Below are positions 41,873 to 52,008 of a DNA stretch of 64,000 bases, one piece after another (the stretch's first letter is position 1; each line of letters begins with the position of its first letter). A program made the translations under genes and the position numbers. This DNA is from Didymella arachidicola (lineage: Eukaryota > Ascomycota > Dothideomycetes > Pleosporales > Didymellaceae), in assembly GCA_016630955.3 (NCBI GenBank), contig CM049995.1, positions 1-64,000 on the forward strand, in the 5' to 3' direction. The notes under the pieces were generated by a model that was given only the letters and a program-made list of their open reading frames with translations, ran no database searches and was not told the DNA's origin.

Positions 41873-43709
41873 GTTCACAAGCGAGCCGTCCAACCCAAGC
41901 GAACCGTCCAACTTTACCAAATGCAGCCCACCCCTAGCTTACACTACAATGCCATTACAACGCAACGCGCAACAATCTTACACTGAAAGTACATTACAGC
42001 TTGCTATCTAGGCTACAATTAAGGATCGTGACGAGAGTAAAAGACGCGTTATTGCAGCCTTCAACGTTCCAAGAAGCACGCTTCGAGACCGGTGTACTGG
42101 AGCCCTCTGTCGACGCGATCGCGAGCCTAACTCAAAGAAGCTGACCAAGCTAGAAGAGGAGGCCCTGGTCTAACGTATACTTGACCTTGACCAGCGAGGG
42201 ATAGGTGCTACAAGGGCTATGGTGCAAGATATGGCCAACGATCTGCTAGCTGAGCGTGGTGGGAAGCCTGTTGGCAAGCACTGGGTAGACAACTTCAAGA
42301 CGCGTACGCCAGAGATCAAGCTTAAGAGGAGCCGTCCATACGATCGTCAGCGAGCCTTGAACGAAGATGTACGCGTTATAACGCCCTGGTTTGAGCTGGT
42401 CGCCAACACCAAGGCCAAGTACGGTATTGCTGATGACGACACGTACAACTTTGACGAGACTGGCTTCATGATGGGGGTTATACAAGGCCAGATGGTCTTT
42501 ACAGGCTCTGAGAAACGAAACAACCCAAAGAGGGTACAGCCTAGCAACCGTGGGTGGGTCACCGACATCCAGGGAGTCAGCGCCAAAGGCTAGGCTCTGC
42601 CACCCTTTCTCATCTTCCCTGGCAAGGTCCTGATCACGTCCTGGTTCCACAATCTACCCCGGGACTGGGTCATTGAAGTCAGTCCCAACGGCTGGACGTC
42701 GAATGAGCTTGGTCTTGCCTGGCTGAAGCACTTTAATACCCATACTAAGGCGCGTAGTGTGGGTGCCCACCGGCTGCTGATTGTGGACGGCCATGAGAGC
42801 CACAACTCACATGAGTTCCACAAATACTGTGAGGAAGAGAAGATTATTGTCCTCTGTATGCCTCCTCACTCATCCCATCTGCTGCAGCCGCTTGACGTGG
42901 GTTGTTTTTCACCTTTGAAGCGGGCATACAGCAATGAGATTAGTAGCTTGGCACGGTATGGCACCAAGCAGATCAAGAAGGAGGCCTTCCTACCAGCCTT
43001 TAAAGCAGCTTTTGAGAAGGCAATGACAAAGGACAATATCTGCGCAGGCTTCAGAGGCGCTGGACTAGTCCCTCACAACCCAGAGGCGGTGATATCAAAG
43101 CTTGATGTGGCCCTTCGCACGCCAACTCCACCAAAGCCAGAGGACACCCCATGGGAATCAAAAACACCAAGCAACCTCCGTGAGGTAGAGGCTCAGTCAA
43201 CGCTAGTTCGCGAGCGTGTACGACTGCACAGAGATTCTCCAGTTTCTCCACTGCTTAGAGCTATTGATCAGCTTAATAAGGGTGTTGCAAAGATGGGTCA
43301 TGAAACAGTGTTAATGCGACAGGAAATGGCAGGGCTTCGCAAGGCAGTAGAGATAGCAACAGAGGTGAAGGGTCGTAAGAGGAAGTATATTCGGACAGCT
43401 GAGACGCTCACAGTAGGGGAGATAGCTGACTTGATAGCTGAAAAGGATGGTGGTGGGCAGGAAGATGGTGGGGAGCCTGCAAAGAAGGTGCGTGGGCAGA
43501 GGCGCTGTGGACGTTGTGGCGAGACTGGCCACAACGCTCGCACCTGTGCAGTAGAAATTGCAGATGCATCTGATAGCGACGCGTCTGAATAGTATTTCTG
43601 TGTTCTACAAATTGTAGTAAATTGTGGTGGTGTTGCAGGAGGTGCTTTGCAATAGACAGACCTTAGAAAAGTGGACGGTTCGCTTGGGTTGGACGGCTCG
43701 CTTGTGAAC
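41873..43709 (+). mobile_element. Transposon E4, nested in LINE D
   Basis: Inverted repeats of about 38 bp starting GTTCACAAGCGAGCCGTCC; TA at 41871-41872 and 43710-43711. Each end has AAGCGAGCCGTCCAA and AAGCGAACCGTCCA. LINE D sequence continues on both sides. Confidence 0.88.
41949..43592 (+). pseudogene. DDE transposase of E4 with three nonsense changes
   Basis: One frame of 548 codons from the ATG at 41949. Stops: TAG after 'LQLAI' (CAG expected), TAA after 'EEEALV' (CAA expected) and TAG at 42591-42593 (TGG expected in 'GWALPPF'). All are C-to-T or G-to-A changes. Otherwise the family is complete: 'YNFDETGFMMGV', 'LIVDGHESH', 'LLQPLDVGCF' and the C-terminal CGRCGETGHNARTC knuckle. Clean ends and only three changes imply a fairly young insertion, later inactivated. 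Confidence 0.88.
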
Positions 43710-44760
43710 TACGTTACTTATTTATCTAATAATACCTTAACGCCTCCTATATCTATAGTAATACACTCTGCTAGTTGTTTAAGGTCTTAGGTAGGTTTTA
43801 GACGTTATAGATAATAAGCTATTCTTAGTTTTACTAATTGTCTGTTAGGTCTAAGTTAATAATAATAGAATAAATATCTTTTGTTCGCTCCTTAAAGCGC
43901 TACTTTGTCTAATCTATTCTCTTATTAATAAAGAAACAGACCTAAGCTAGGCCTTCCGCGTCTCCTGTTAGGTAGCAGAGGTGGAACCTCTCCTTAGCTA
44001 GGTGATAAGTGGTGGCCGTGTACGGGTTCTTCCACGGCTCTTGGATGGCGATGATGTCGAAGTCGTCGATCCCCGCGCTCTACATGCGCGTTAAGGTTGC
44101 GCGGGTTCATCGCCCGCAGGCTGAGCACTGCACTGGGGTCTCTGATGGTCACGACGACTTCACGCTGCGTCTGCATAGGAGCCATTCTGGGAACTTGTGT
44201 ATTCGCTGTACTTGCTAGCGGTGCGCCCCTCGCCGCCATCGCAGCGTAGCTGAGCATGCCACCAGTCTGGTCCTGCGTTTTTGATCTGTCTTGCCATCTG
44301 CAGATTGGCTTTACCCACTTCTACCGCCTCCTTAGCTGCAGTCCTAGCTTCCTCTCTGTTCCTTATGTTTTATTGTACGTTTATAGCAATTGCGTGGACA
44401 GTATTGGCAGTGTTCTTGATTTTAGTCTTAAGTTCCTGCTTGACAGCATCGAGCATTCGCACGGCGTTTTCTGTAGACGCTTTGGCCTCTGTTTGCAGGA
44501 TGCTAAGCGCGTTGCACACCGTGCTAAGGTTGGGCGCATGTTGCACTTTCAGTATAAACGTCAGCGTGCCGTGTATGATGACCTTGACGAGGTCTGCTGA
44601 TACGGGCTGGCTCTGCGTGCGATCGATACAGGTCAGCGCGTCCTGAAGGTAGGTGCTGAGGCGTGTAGCGTGCTCGCGGAATAGGGTGGGCCACGTGGGC
44701 TGCTGAGGCCACGGTGTCGCCATGGCACGTCAGACGCAGTGAGCTGCTGCGGCTGGGTGC

Positions 44761-45089
44761 TGGCTAGTCAATTGGCGTCAAGAGCGACGGTTTGAGCACG
44801 AAAATACGACTGAATTCCAAAAATCTAGTTCTCGCTGTGTGTGGTGTTTTTCCATGGTGGTTTACTGATTGACTAATTAACTTAGCAGCCTCTCGTGTAC
44901 TGTGTACTCCGAACTCGCCGGAACCATGACCAATTCCAGAGCTCTTGCGTCAGCTCACTGCATCGAGTCTGTAATTCTCGAGACACGAATCGGACCTGCT
45001 AGATGCAGCACGATGCTCTTGGCTTATGATGTTCGTGGACAAGTCGCTGTTGCGACCTGTTACTGGGTCAATGCCCAAGACATGTGAAC
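44761..45089. other. Intergenic
   Basis: No gene supported. A 61-codon plus-strand ORF (44902-45087) has no recognisable feature. Confidence 0.35.
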
Positions 45090-45356
45090 TTATTCTCTCT
45101 GGGACCAAGCATCCTGGACAACAACTTTCGCTGATGCACTAGCGGAAGACTCTATTCGCAGCATGCTTCCAATGAGTACGTCGACTCGCAAAATGTCTTC
45201 CCGACTCATGTCCTCGCGCCTCTCTCCATCAAAGTACATCTCTTCTAACCAATCTTGAAGTGAGCAAGTAGAATCATTGTCAGACAAGCTTCTATTCATA
45301 GCATCCTCATCGTTTTCCCTACGGTCCGGCAAATCGTCGCTGACTGTTTCAAGCAT
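45090..45356 (-). pseudogene. C-terminal fragment of a protein kinase (SRPK-like)
   Basis: 88 codons containing 'LQDWLEEMYFDGERREDMSR' and 'LIGSMLRIESSASASAKVVV', which match the last helices of SRPK-type fungal kinases (normally ending with an R-A-[ST]-A-x2-[IV]-[LI]-x-[DH]-PW box). The expected Arg is absent and no catalytic domain lies upstream, so it is a displaced tail. Confidence 0.5.
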
Positions 45357-45573
45357 TTAACGCACGAGGATTGCAGGCGTTGTTAGGAAGCTGTCGAACA
45401 GCGGCTGTCCAACAACCAGCTTAAAGAACTAGACAAATCGTTAGCCTTCTATCACGTGTTAGGAATCTATATCGCAGAAGCTAAACTTACTAAACAACCT
45501 ATACTCTAGAGATCTACGTAATAATCTACCTTATCTTTAAAGGTAATTTTAGAGGCGTAAAAAGAGAGTTGTA

Positions 45574-45721
45574 TAACGTACTTGAAGGGCGAGTGGCCCA
45601 CTAGGGCGAGTGGCCCACGCAGTTTTACTAAGGAAAACCAAACATCTAGGGGCTAATAACTCTCTAATTGTCTAATAGAATCTTCTAAAAATTTAATATG
45701 TATATCCTATAACGTCTATAC
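45574..45721 (+). repeat. Solo transposon end of the E1 type
   Basis: After TA at 45572-45573 comes TAACGTACTTGAAGGGCGAG with two copies of GGGCGAGTGGCCCAC. This is the same design as the E1 end but with another sequence. No transposase follows; E5 is inserted at 45722. Confidence 0.6.
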
Positions 45722-45723
45722 TA

Positions 45724-47565
45724 GTCTTGTGGAACGCCTGCTCTCGTGGAACGCTTTTGCCAAGACCACACCAAAATAACATCACTATCTCAATGCCCCC
45801 CCAACAACGCCAAATAAACGCGTCAAACGAGTGTCAGATACAGCTTGCGCTCTTAGCTCTCAAACAAGACGCGAATCTCTCCCTGCGACGCGCTGCAGCT
45901 ATCTATAACGTACAACAAAGCACCCTAAGCCGATGACGCGCTGGACAGCCCTCAAGAGCTGATTCTATGCCTAGCCGACGGTATCTGGATAAGCGCGAGG
46001 AGGAAGCGGTTGTTGATCACGTTCTTTACCTTATACAGCGAGGAGCACCCCCTCGCTTGTCAGATGTGGCTGATATGGCCAATATACTGCGAGAAGAGCG
46101 CGGAATGGCCCCTGTTGGGCGGGACTGGCCCAATAACTTCGTCAAGCGTCAACCAAGGCTCAAAGTAAAGTTTAACCGCAAGTACGACTACAAGAGAGCT
46201 CTCTGCGAGGATCCTGAGATGATACAAGGCTGGTTTGACCTTGTAGCTAATGTTAAAGCTAAGTACGGCATCGTGGACGAAGACACGTACAACTTTGACG
46301 AGACTGGCTTTGCAATGGGTCAGATTACCCCCGGAGCAGTAGTTGCAGACGCAGAGAAGCCAGGACGAGCAAAGCAGGTCCAGCCAGGCAGTAAAGAGTG
46401 GGCTACGTTGATTTTAGGCGTGAATGCTACAGGCTGGGCTATCCCACCCTTCATCATCCTCAAAGGCAAAGATCACCAGACTAGATGGACTAAGAACAAA
46501 GATCTGCCCCAGGACTGGGTAATTGGGGTCTCTGGGAACGGCTGGACCAATAACGGGCTTGGTCTTGACTGGTTAAAGCACTTTGACAGGCATACTAAGG
46601 AGCGTACCCATGGGACTCACCGTTTGCTACTTGTAGACGGCCATGAGAGCCACCAGGCAGCAGCATTCACCCAATACTGCAAAGAGAACAAGATTGTTAC
46701 TCTTACAATGCCTGCGCACTCATCGCACCTCTTGCAGCCACTTAACGTGGGTTGTTTTGCCCCTTTGAAGCAGGAGTACGGGCATCGGGTCAACAGGCTC
46801 TCACGCAACCGGATCAACCACATAGACAAGCAGGCGTTCCTAGTATGCCTCAAAGCTGCATACGATGCGACTATTACCCCCAGCAACATCTAGGGAGGGT
46901 TTCGAGGCGCTGGACTAGTCCCTTTTGACCCAGAACGGGTCATATCAACCCTTAATGTGAAGCTGCGCACTCCATCACCACCACTCCCCACCAACAACGA
47001 GCCCTGGCAGTCCTAAACCCCAAAGAACGTAAACGAATTTGAGTTGCAATCAACTGTAATTCGAAACAAGTACAAAAGTCACTTTGGTAGCTCACCAACG
47101 TCTACTACTAGCGCGTCTGAGCACCTCCTAAAGGGGGCAAAGGGTGTGGTGTACGAGCTAGCTTTGTTGAAGAAGGAAAACGCTCAGCTTCAAGAGGCCC
47201 TAGCAGCTGCAACAGAGCGTAAATCGCACAAAAGAAAGAAGATCCAGTCAGGAGGGAGTATGACGATTGGAGAGGCGCAGCGATTGACTGCTTTAAAGGA
47301 GTTTGGCGCGCGTAGCGATGGTAAGAAGTCAAAGAAGCAGGTGCGCGCTGAAGGAGGTGAACCATCCCAACGACGTTGTGGAAGGTGCGGAGAGACAGGG
47401 CACAACGCGCGAACGTGTAAGAATGATGTAGAAATAGTCTCTGAGTAATATTACAGGTTGCATTGCCCTATACAGGCCCAGAGTGGGCTAATGCGGGCCA
47501 AAGTAGGGTGTGATGGGGGAGAGTCTTGGCAAAAGCGTTCCACGAGAGCAGGCGTTCCACAAGAC
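45724..47565 (+). mobile_element. Pogo-like DNA transposon E5
   Basis: Ends GTCTTGTGGAACGCCTGCTC (left) and its inverse (right), about 42 bp, perfect; TA at 45722-45723 and 47566-47567. Two copies of GTGGAACGC per end, followed by TTTTGCCAAGAC as in E1. The right-hand TA is also the left-hand TA of E6. Confidence 0.9.
45793..47448 (+). pseudogene. DDE transposase of E5, three stops and one catalytic Asp changed
   Basis: One frame of 552 codons, very similar to the E1 transposase. Stops: TGA at 45937-45939 (CGA expected), TAG at 46891-46893 (CAG) and TAA near 47015 (CAA). The third catalytic block reads 'LLQPLNVGCF', where E1 has Asp: a GAC to AAC change. All are transition changes of the RIP type. 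The CCHC knuckle CGRCGETGHNARTC is kept. With intact ends it could still be moved by the E1 type only if that protein accepts its different end motif. Confidence 0.9.
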
Positions 47566-47567
47566 TA

Positions 47568-49702
47568 CCGAGTTCGGCCTCGTGATGCACACGGCGCGTG
47601 ATGCACACCCCACCAACTTTCGCACCCCAGAATAAGTGAGGTTATTGATCGACACCACAACGCTACTATCGCGAGATAAGTTGGTGGATTACTATATAGA
47701 CTATTGCGAAACTTTTGGCTACCACAGTTTTTTTGGAGGACGCGTGGTGCGGCCAGTAGACGTTGTTGTGGGTGAAGGTGGTAAGGGCGCCTTATGGGCA
47801 GCCACCTGCCTTCGCACAGCACCACCACCACGATTCTTTGTTACTTTTGACTGAGATCTCTGTGAGGCCTTACTCTTAGCCTGTTTAGGCAATTGGGTAC
47901 TTTTTTCTGCGTTGCTCTTGCGCTGAGCCTCTTCTTTACAAGCCTCAATTTGAGCGCGCTTTGCAGCCTGTGCCTTAGCTGTCAATACCTTCTTCTTCTC
48001 TCGCTCAACACGCTTATCTTCCTTCTCCTTCGCTTGAATAAGCTTCTTCTGGTGTTGAAGCTCCTTCTTAGTAGCTTTTGCTGCCTCCGCAGCGCGCTCT
48101 AGGTCCTCTTTTGCCTGGAGTTCTTGCTTCGCGCGCTCAATGCGTGAAGGACTCCACAAGACTGCACCACCACTGTCATTACCGTCAATAGGTTGCAAAG
48201 GTAGTACCCTCCGCTTTCTCTTCTTATTCTTATTAGCCTTTAGAGCCTCTTCTAGGCCTTCAATCCGAGCTTCTTGGACTTCTAATCGCACGTGGAGTTG
48301 GTGAAGGGCTTGATCAACTGCCTCATCAGCACTGGACCTATCCTCTTCTCTTGCACGCTTAAGTAGCCGCTGCGTCTTGCGCCAACTAGGTGAACCTGGT
48401 GCAGGCTGAGGCCCTGTAGGCTCTGAGGTCGTGCTAGGCGTCCTTGGTGTTGGTATTCTGAACTTCTTGAGCACGACGTCGGCATCTGGTGGGTGGATTC
48501 CAGTACACTTAAAGGCCTGTACAACGAGGTCTTTGGTGAAGGTCTTCTTCCAAGCTGCCCAAAAGAGCGGGAAGAAGTCAGCTTGACCTACAGGCACCCA
48601 CCCCTCTGTGGTATGGCCGCGGTGAAGGAGTTCCATGGAGTAGCTCTGTGCCAACGGCCCAAAGCACGCTACATCAAGCGGCTGAAGCGCGTGGGTTGCG
48701 TGCGGAGGGAATATAAGTAGGAGAATCTTGTTAGCATGAGCGTATTCGATGAAGGCCTGGGTAACGTGACTGCCGTGGCCATCAAGGATCAAGAGCCTGT
48801 ACTTCCCTCGCGCTCTTACTCTTGTATAGCGATCAAACACCTGCTTCAGCCAGGCAACACCAAGAGCATCATTTATCCAGCCATTTACTGAGGTACCAAA
48901 GTGTATATCGTGTTTCCCTGCGTCGACGCGCTGCACCCAGCTCTCTTGGAGCTGGAGAGACGATGAAGGATAGATGACTGCGGGCGGCAACGCATAACCA
49001 TCAGCTCCTACTGCTCCTACTACTGTCACCCACTTCCTGTTGCCATCATGAGATGCTAGCTTGTATTTCCGGCGCCCAAAGAGTCGCTTATCGAAGATTC
49101 TGACGCCCTTTGACATCACTCCAATCATGAATCCCTTCTCATCCATATTGTACGTGTTTTCAGGCTCTATTGAATGCTGCTTGATTGTACTGTGCAGCAG
49201 GTCAAAATAAGAGCTAAAGGATTCATATGAAGCAGCATCGTGACGTGATTTTTCCATAGGCGTGGTCCAGGCTGTGAGAAGGTCGTCGGGGTAGCGATGA
49301 AGGAAGCGCGATACCCATCGATCGGAGGGCTCCCATTGACACAGCGACTTCACGATTCTCCGCAGGATCTTTCTTGTAGGCATAAGGTGTCTCTCGGTAA
49401 GTGATTTGACGTATTGTACAACCTCTATTTCATCGCGTGGGTGGAGAACTAGCTGGTGTTTTGATTTGACCTCATTTGACGCGCATACACCTTGGTGCCT
49501 TCGGCTCAACGTAGTGCGACAACAACCGTGTTTCTGGGCAAGATCTTTATACGTAAAATGTTCTCCATACTTCAAAGTAGCTAGCTCTGCGAGGGCTTCT
49601 TTTAACGGCATCGTGGGGTTGAGTTATGGGGGGGTGCGCAGTATAGGTCAATGTTGGTGGGGTGTGCATCACGCGCCGCGTGCATCACGAGGCCGAACAC
49701 GC
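47568..49702 (-). mobile_element. Pogo-like DNA transposon E6, apparently intact
   Basis: Inverted repeats of about 48 bp sharing GTTCGGCCTCGTGATGCAC, with CGTGATGCAC twice per end; TA at 47566-47567 and 49703-49704. Confidence 0.85.
47719..49611 (-). CDS. DDE transposase of E6, coiled-coil tail type
   Basis: Intact 630-aa ORF: helix-turn-helix 'FTYKDLAQKHGCCRTTLSRR', 'SDRWVSRFLHRYP', DDE blocks 'YNMDEKGFMIGV', 'LILDGHGSH' and 'LQPLDVACF'. Then the empty LINE-site equivalent 'GIHPPDADVVLKKF', a long Lys/Glu/Ala-rich coiled coil, 'VLWSPSRIERA', and the basic end 'STGRTTRPPKKLW'. All catalytic residues are present. Confidence 0.9.
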   Translation of the reverse strand: MPLKEALAELATLKYGEHFTYKDLAQKHGCCRTTLSRRHQGVCASNEVKSKHQLVLHPRDEIEVVQYVKSLTERHLMPTRKILRRIVKSLCQWEPSDRWVSRFLHRYPDDLLTAWTTPMEKSRHDAASYESFSSYFDLLHSTIKQHSIEPENTYNMDEKGFMIGVMSKGVRIFDKRLFGRRKYKLASHDGNRKWVTVVGAVGADGYALPPAVIYPSSSLQLQESWVQRVDAGKHDIHFGTSVNGWINDALGVAWLKQVFDRYTRVRARGKYRLLILDGHGSHVTQAFIEYAHANKILLLIFPPHATHALQPLDVACFGPLAQSYSMELLHRGHTTEGWVPVGQADFFPLFWAAWKKTFTKDLVVQAFKCTGIHPPDADVVLKKFRIPTPRTPSTTSEPTGPQPAPGSPSWRKTQRLLKRAREEDRSSADEAVDQALHQLHVRLEVQEARIEGLEEALKANKNKKRKRRVLPLQPIDGNDSGGAVLWSPSRIERAKQELQAKEDLERAAEAAKATKKELQHQKKLIQAKEKEDKRVEREKKKVLTAKAQAAKRAQIEACKEEAQRKSNAEKSTQLPKQAKSKASQRSQSKVTKNRGGGAVRRQVAAHKAPLPPSPTTTSTGRTTRPPKKLW

Positions 49703-49707
49703 TAGTA

Positions 49708-51838
49708 CCGTGTCCGTGCACTCAATGCACGCCGTCAGTCAATGCACGCGATCGCGATTTCGTCCCAACTTCGCACCCCCCACAACTCAACGCCACGATG
49801 ACTATGGAAGAAGCCCTTGCAGAGCTAGATGCTCTTAACTCTAGCGAAGAAGTTTGCTACGCGACAATAGCTAAAAAGCATAGTGTTAATCGCTCAACGT
49901 TGTCGCGCAAGCACCGAGGTGTCAGCGGGTCGCGTGCAGAGGCAGGTTTAGCACGTCGCAATCTTCAACCAGAACAGGAGGCAGAGCTTGTGACGTATCT
50001 GGAGGGATTGACAGAGCAAAAGTTACCTCCTACAAGAGAGATGGTGCAGAATTACGCGTCTGATATCGCTGGACACCCTGTCTCCGAGAGCTGGGTCACA
50101 CGCTTCCTCCACCGACACCAAGATGAGCTTACATCCCAATGGAGCACTTCTATGGATCGACAACGCCACGCTGCTGACTCTAGTGATAAGTACAAGGTGT
50201 ACTTTGAACAGCTAGGCAGCAAAATCAACTTCTACGAAGTGGAGCCTGAGCATACGTACAATATGGATGAGAAAGGCTTCATGGTTGGAGCCGTTGGCAG
50301 ACAGAAGAGGATCTTTAGCAGGAGGCTGTTTAAGAAGAAGCAGTTTAAGCAGATGCTGCAGGATGGTAATCGTGAATGGATAAGCTTGTTAGCGTGTGTA
50401 TGCGCTGACGGCACAGCGTTGCCGCCAGCTCTCATTTACGCAGCTGACTCAAAGAACATACAAAACACATGGGTAGAGGATGTGAAGGTAGGAGAACATA
50501 TGGCCTTCTTTGGAGTATCAGGCAGTGGCTGGTCAAACGATGGGCTTGGTCTTGCCTGGCTCCAGCAGGTGTTTGAGCGCTTCACAACAGCCAAAGCTCG
50601 GAGAAAGTACCGCCTGTTGCTTGTGGATGGCCACGGGAGCCACCTAACAGAAGAGTTTCTGGAGTATTGCCACAGGCATAAGATACTGTTAGGTATCTAT
50701 CCACCTCACAGCACGCACACGCTGCAGCCGCTTGATGTGGTAATGTTTAAGCCTCTCAGCACAGCATACTCAAAGAAGCTGGCAACACGCCTTCACAAGC
50801 ATCAAGGCCTAGTGCCTGTAACTAAAGCTGACTTCTTTGGCCTGTTCTGGGATGCTTGGGCAAGCAGCTTCACTGCAAAGAATATCTTTAGCTCGTTCAA
50901 GGCGACAGGTGTACACCCATTTAACCCCAATGTTATACTCGATCGCTTCACCAACGACGACTCAGACACCTCTAGCAACGCTTCAGAGGAAGCTCCTACA
51001 TACGGCGGCGAGGCATGGCAGAAACTGAATACAGTCATAAAACGCGCGTTGAGTAGTGCCTCAGAGAAGGACGCATCTATTGTTCGGCAATCGCTCCACC
51101 ACATGGCCATACAGAACACCCTTCTACAGAGCGAAAATGAGGGCCTGCTTGACGCTCTTACTGTTAAGAAAAGGAGAAAGATGAAGGGCAAGTCTCTAGA
51201 CCTGCTGCAACACTATGAGTACTGGGGGCCTTCAATGATGTGGACTCCTCGGTCATTCAGGGAAGCCAAGACCCGCATGAGGCTTGCAAGGGAGGAGCGA
51301 GAGGCAGACGAGAAGGAGAAAGCTGACATGAGGGAGCTTGCTAAGGCTAATAAGCTATACAATGAGAAGATTGCGCAGGAGAAGCGTGATGCGCGCGCAA
51401 GGGAGAAGGAAGAGCGTGACCAGCAGAAGGCTAGGAAGGCTAAGGAAGTCGCTGAACGCAAGGCTGAGAGAGAGCGTCAAAGGCAAGCTCGCAACTCTCA
51501 AAAAGCTATACGAAAGCCCTCTATAGGCAAGCGCAAGGCTCTGGAGAAAGAAGCACCAAAGAAGAAGCAGAAACGTAGTGCTGGGGATGATGTAGCTGGT
51601 GCCTCGCGCATAGCGCGTACGCCAACACCTCCACACCAAACCAACACTCGCGGCCGCAAAATCCTTCGGCCAAGAAAGTTTTGGTAAGAAAGTTTGTTCT
51701 ATAGGTTGATAGAATGCTCCACTAAGTTATCCTGTAATACAAGCTGTTGTGTGTGGCTCTACAGCCTCAAGTCTCTGTAGCCCGTTTTGGTGATGCGCGT
51801 GCATTGACTGACGGCGTGCATTGAGTGCACGGACACGG
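49708..51838 (+). mobile_element. Pogo-like DNA transposon E7, apparently intact
   Basis: Perfect inverted repeats of about 43 bp starting CCGTGTCCGTGCACTCAATG, with TCAATGCACGC twice per end; TA at 49706-49707 and 51839-51840. Only TAG separates it from E6. Confidence 0.9.
49798..51687 (+). CDS. DDE transposase of E7, coiled-coil tail type
   Basis: 629 aa from the ATG at 49798; the open frame extends upstream into the inverted repeat, but no homology starts there. Parts: 'CYATIAKKHSVNRSTLSRKH' helix-turn-helix, 'VSESWVTRFLHRHQ', DDE blocks 'YNMDEKGFMVGA', 'LLVDGHGSH' and 'LQPLDVVMF', then 'GVHPFNPNVILDRF', an uninterrupted version of the LINE target. Coiled coil, 'MWTPRSFREA', and the end 'NTRGRKILRPRKFW'. 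No defects. Confidence 0.92.
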   Translation: MTMEEALAELDALNSSEEVCYATIAKKHSVNRSTLSRKHRGVSGSRAEAGLARRNLQPEQEAELVTYLEGLTEQKLPPTREMVQNYASDIAGHPVSESWVTRFLHRHQDELTSQWSTSMDRQRHAADSSDKYKVYFEQLGSKINFYEVEPEHTYNMDEKGFMVGAVGRQKRIFSRRLFKKKQFKQMLQDGNREWISLLACVCADGTALPPALIYAADSKNIQNTWVEDVKVGEHMAFFGVSGSGWSNDGLGLAWLQQVFERFTTAKARRKYRLLLVDGHGSHLTEEFLEYCHRHKILLGIYPPHSTHTLQPLDVVMFKPLSTAYSKKLATRLHKHQGLVPVTKADFFGLFWDAWASSFTAKNIFSSFKATGVHPFNPNVILDRFTNDDSDTSSNASEEAPTYGGEAWQKLNTVIKRALSSASEKDASIVRQSLHHMAIQNTLLQSENEGLLDALTVKKRRKMKGKSLDLLQHYEYWGPSMMWTPRSFREAKTRMRLAREEREADEKEKADMRELAKANKLYNEKIAQEKRDARAREKEERDQQKARKAKEVAERKAERERQRQARNSQKAIRKPSIGKRKALEKEAPKKKQKRSAGDDVAGASRIARTPTPPHQTNTRGRKILRPRKFW

Positions 51839-52008
51839 TAGCGATCCTTCTCAAGATCTGATTCCCGTTTCTTCTTCTCGCCCGACCTTATAAATCACAC
51901 CTGGTAGGAAAACCTGAGGAACCTAAGGAGGCAAAACCTTGTTTAATAAAAAAAGATACCCTAGAGGGGACTGCGCGCAAGAAACTTAGTTATATAGATA
52001 TAAAGATA

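Larger units (their letters stand above)
38422..44760 (-). mobile_element. Damaged Tad-like LINE D, with nested transposon E4 and an internal deletion
   Basis: Minus strand, 5' to 3': Gag-like start 'MATPWPQQPTWPTLFREHAT' (44723); 'DPSAVLSLRAMNPRNLNAHV' (about 44100); start of the endonuclease 'FDIIAIQEPWKNPYTATTYH' (about 44050), in a way that skips the rest of Gag including the zinc knuckles; endonuclease and early RT, AT-rich, split by E4 (41873-43709); RT 'GRKHRSTEHALHAVTAKIYK', 'DVSGAFDNISHKRLLHNL' and 'TGIP*GSPLSPLLY'; then RNase H. Stops are mostly TAG/TAA for Gln or Trp. The RNase H part at 39260-38415 is free of stops. No poly(A) or simple tail is seen at the 3' break. Confidence 0.75.

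Noticed and set aside
44902..45087. 61-codon ORF
   Set aside because: No domain, signal peptide, splice extension or composition support.
45385..45420. Paired words GCTGTCGAACA and GCTGTCCAACA as another solo transposon end
   Set aside because: The layout resembles the other ends, but no TA boundary or partner could be fixed.
49651..49797. Upstream extension of the E7 transposase ORF
   Set aside because: The region is E6 end, TA and E7 terminal repeat; related proteins begin at the ATG at 49798.
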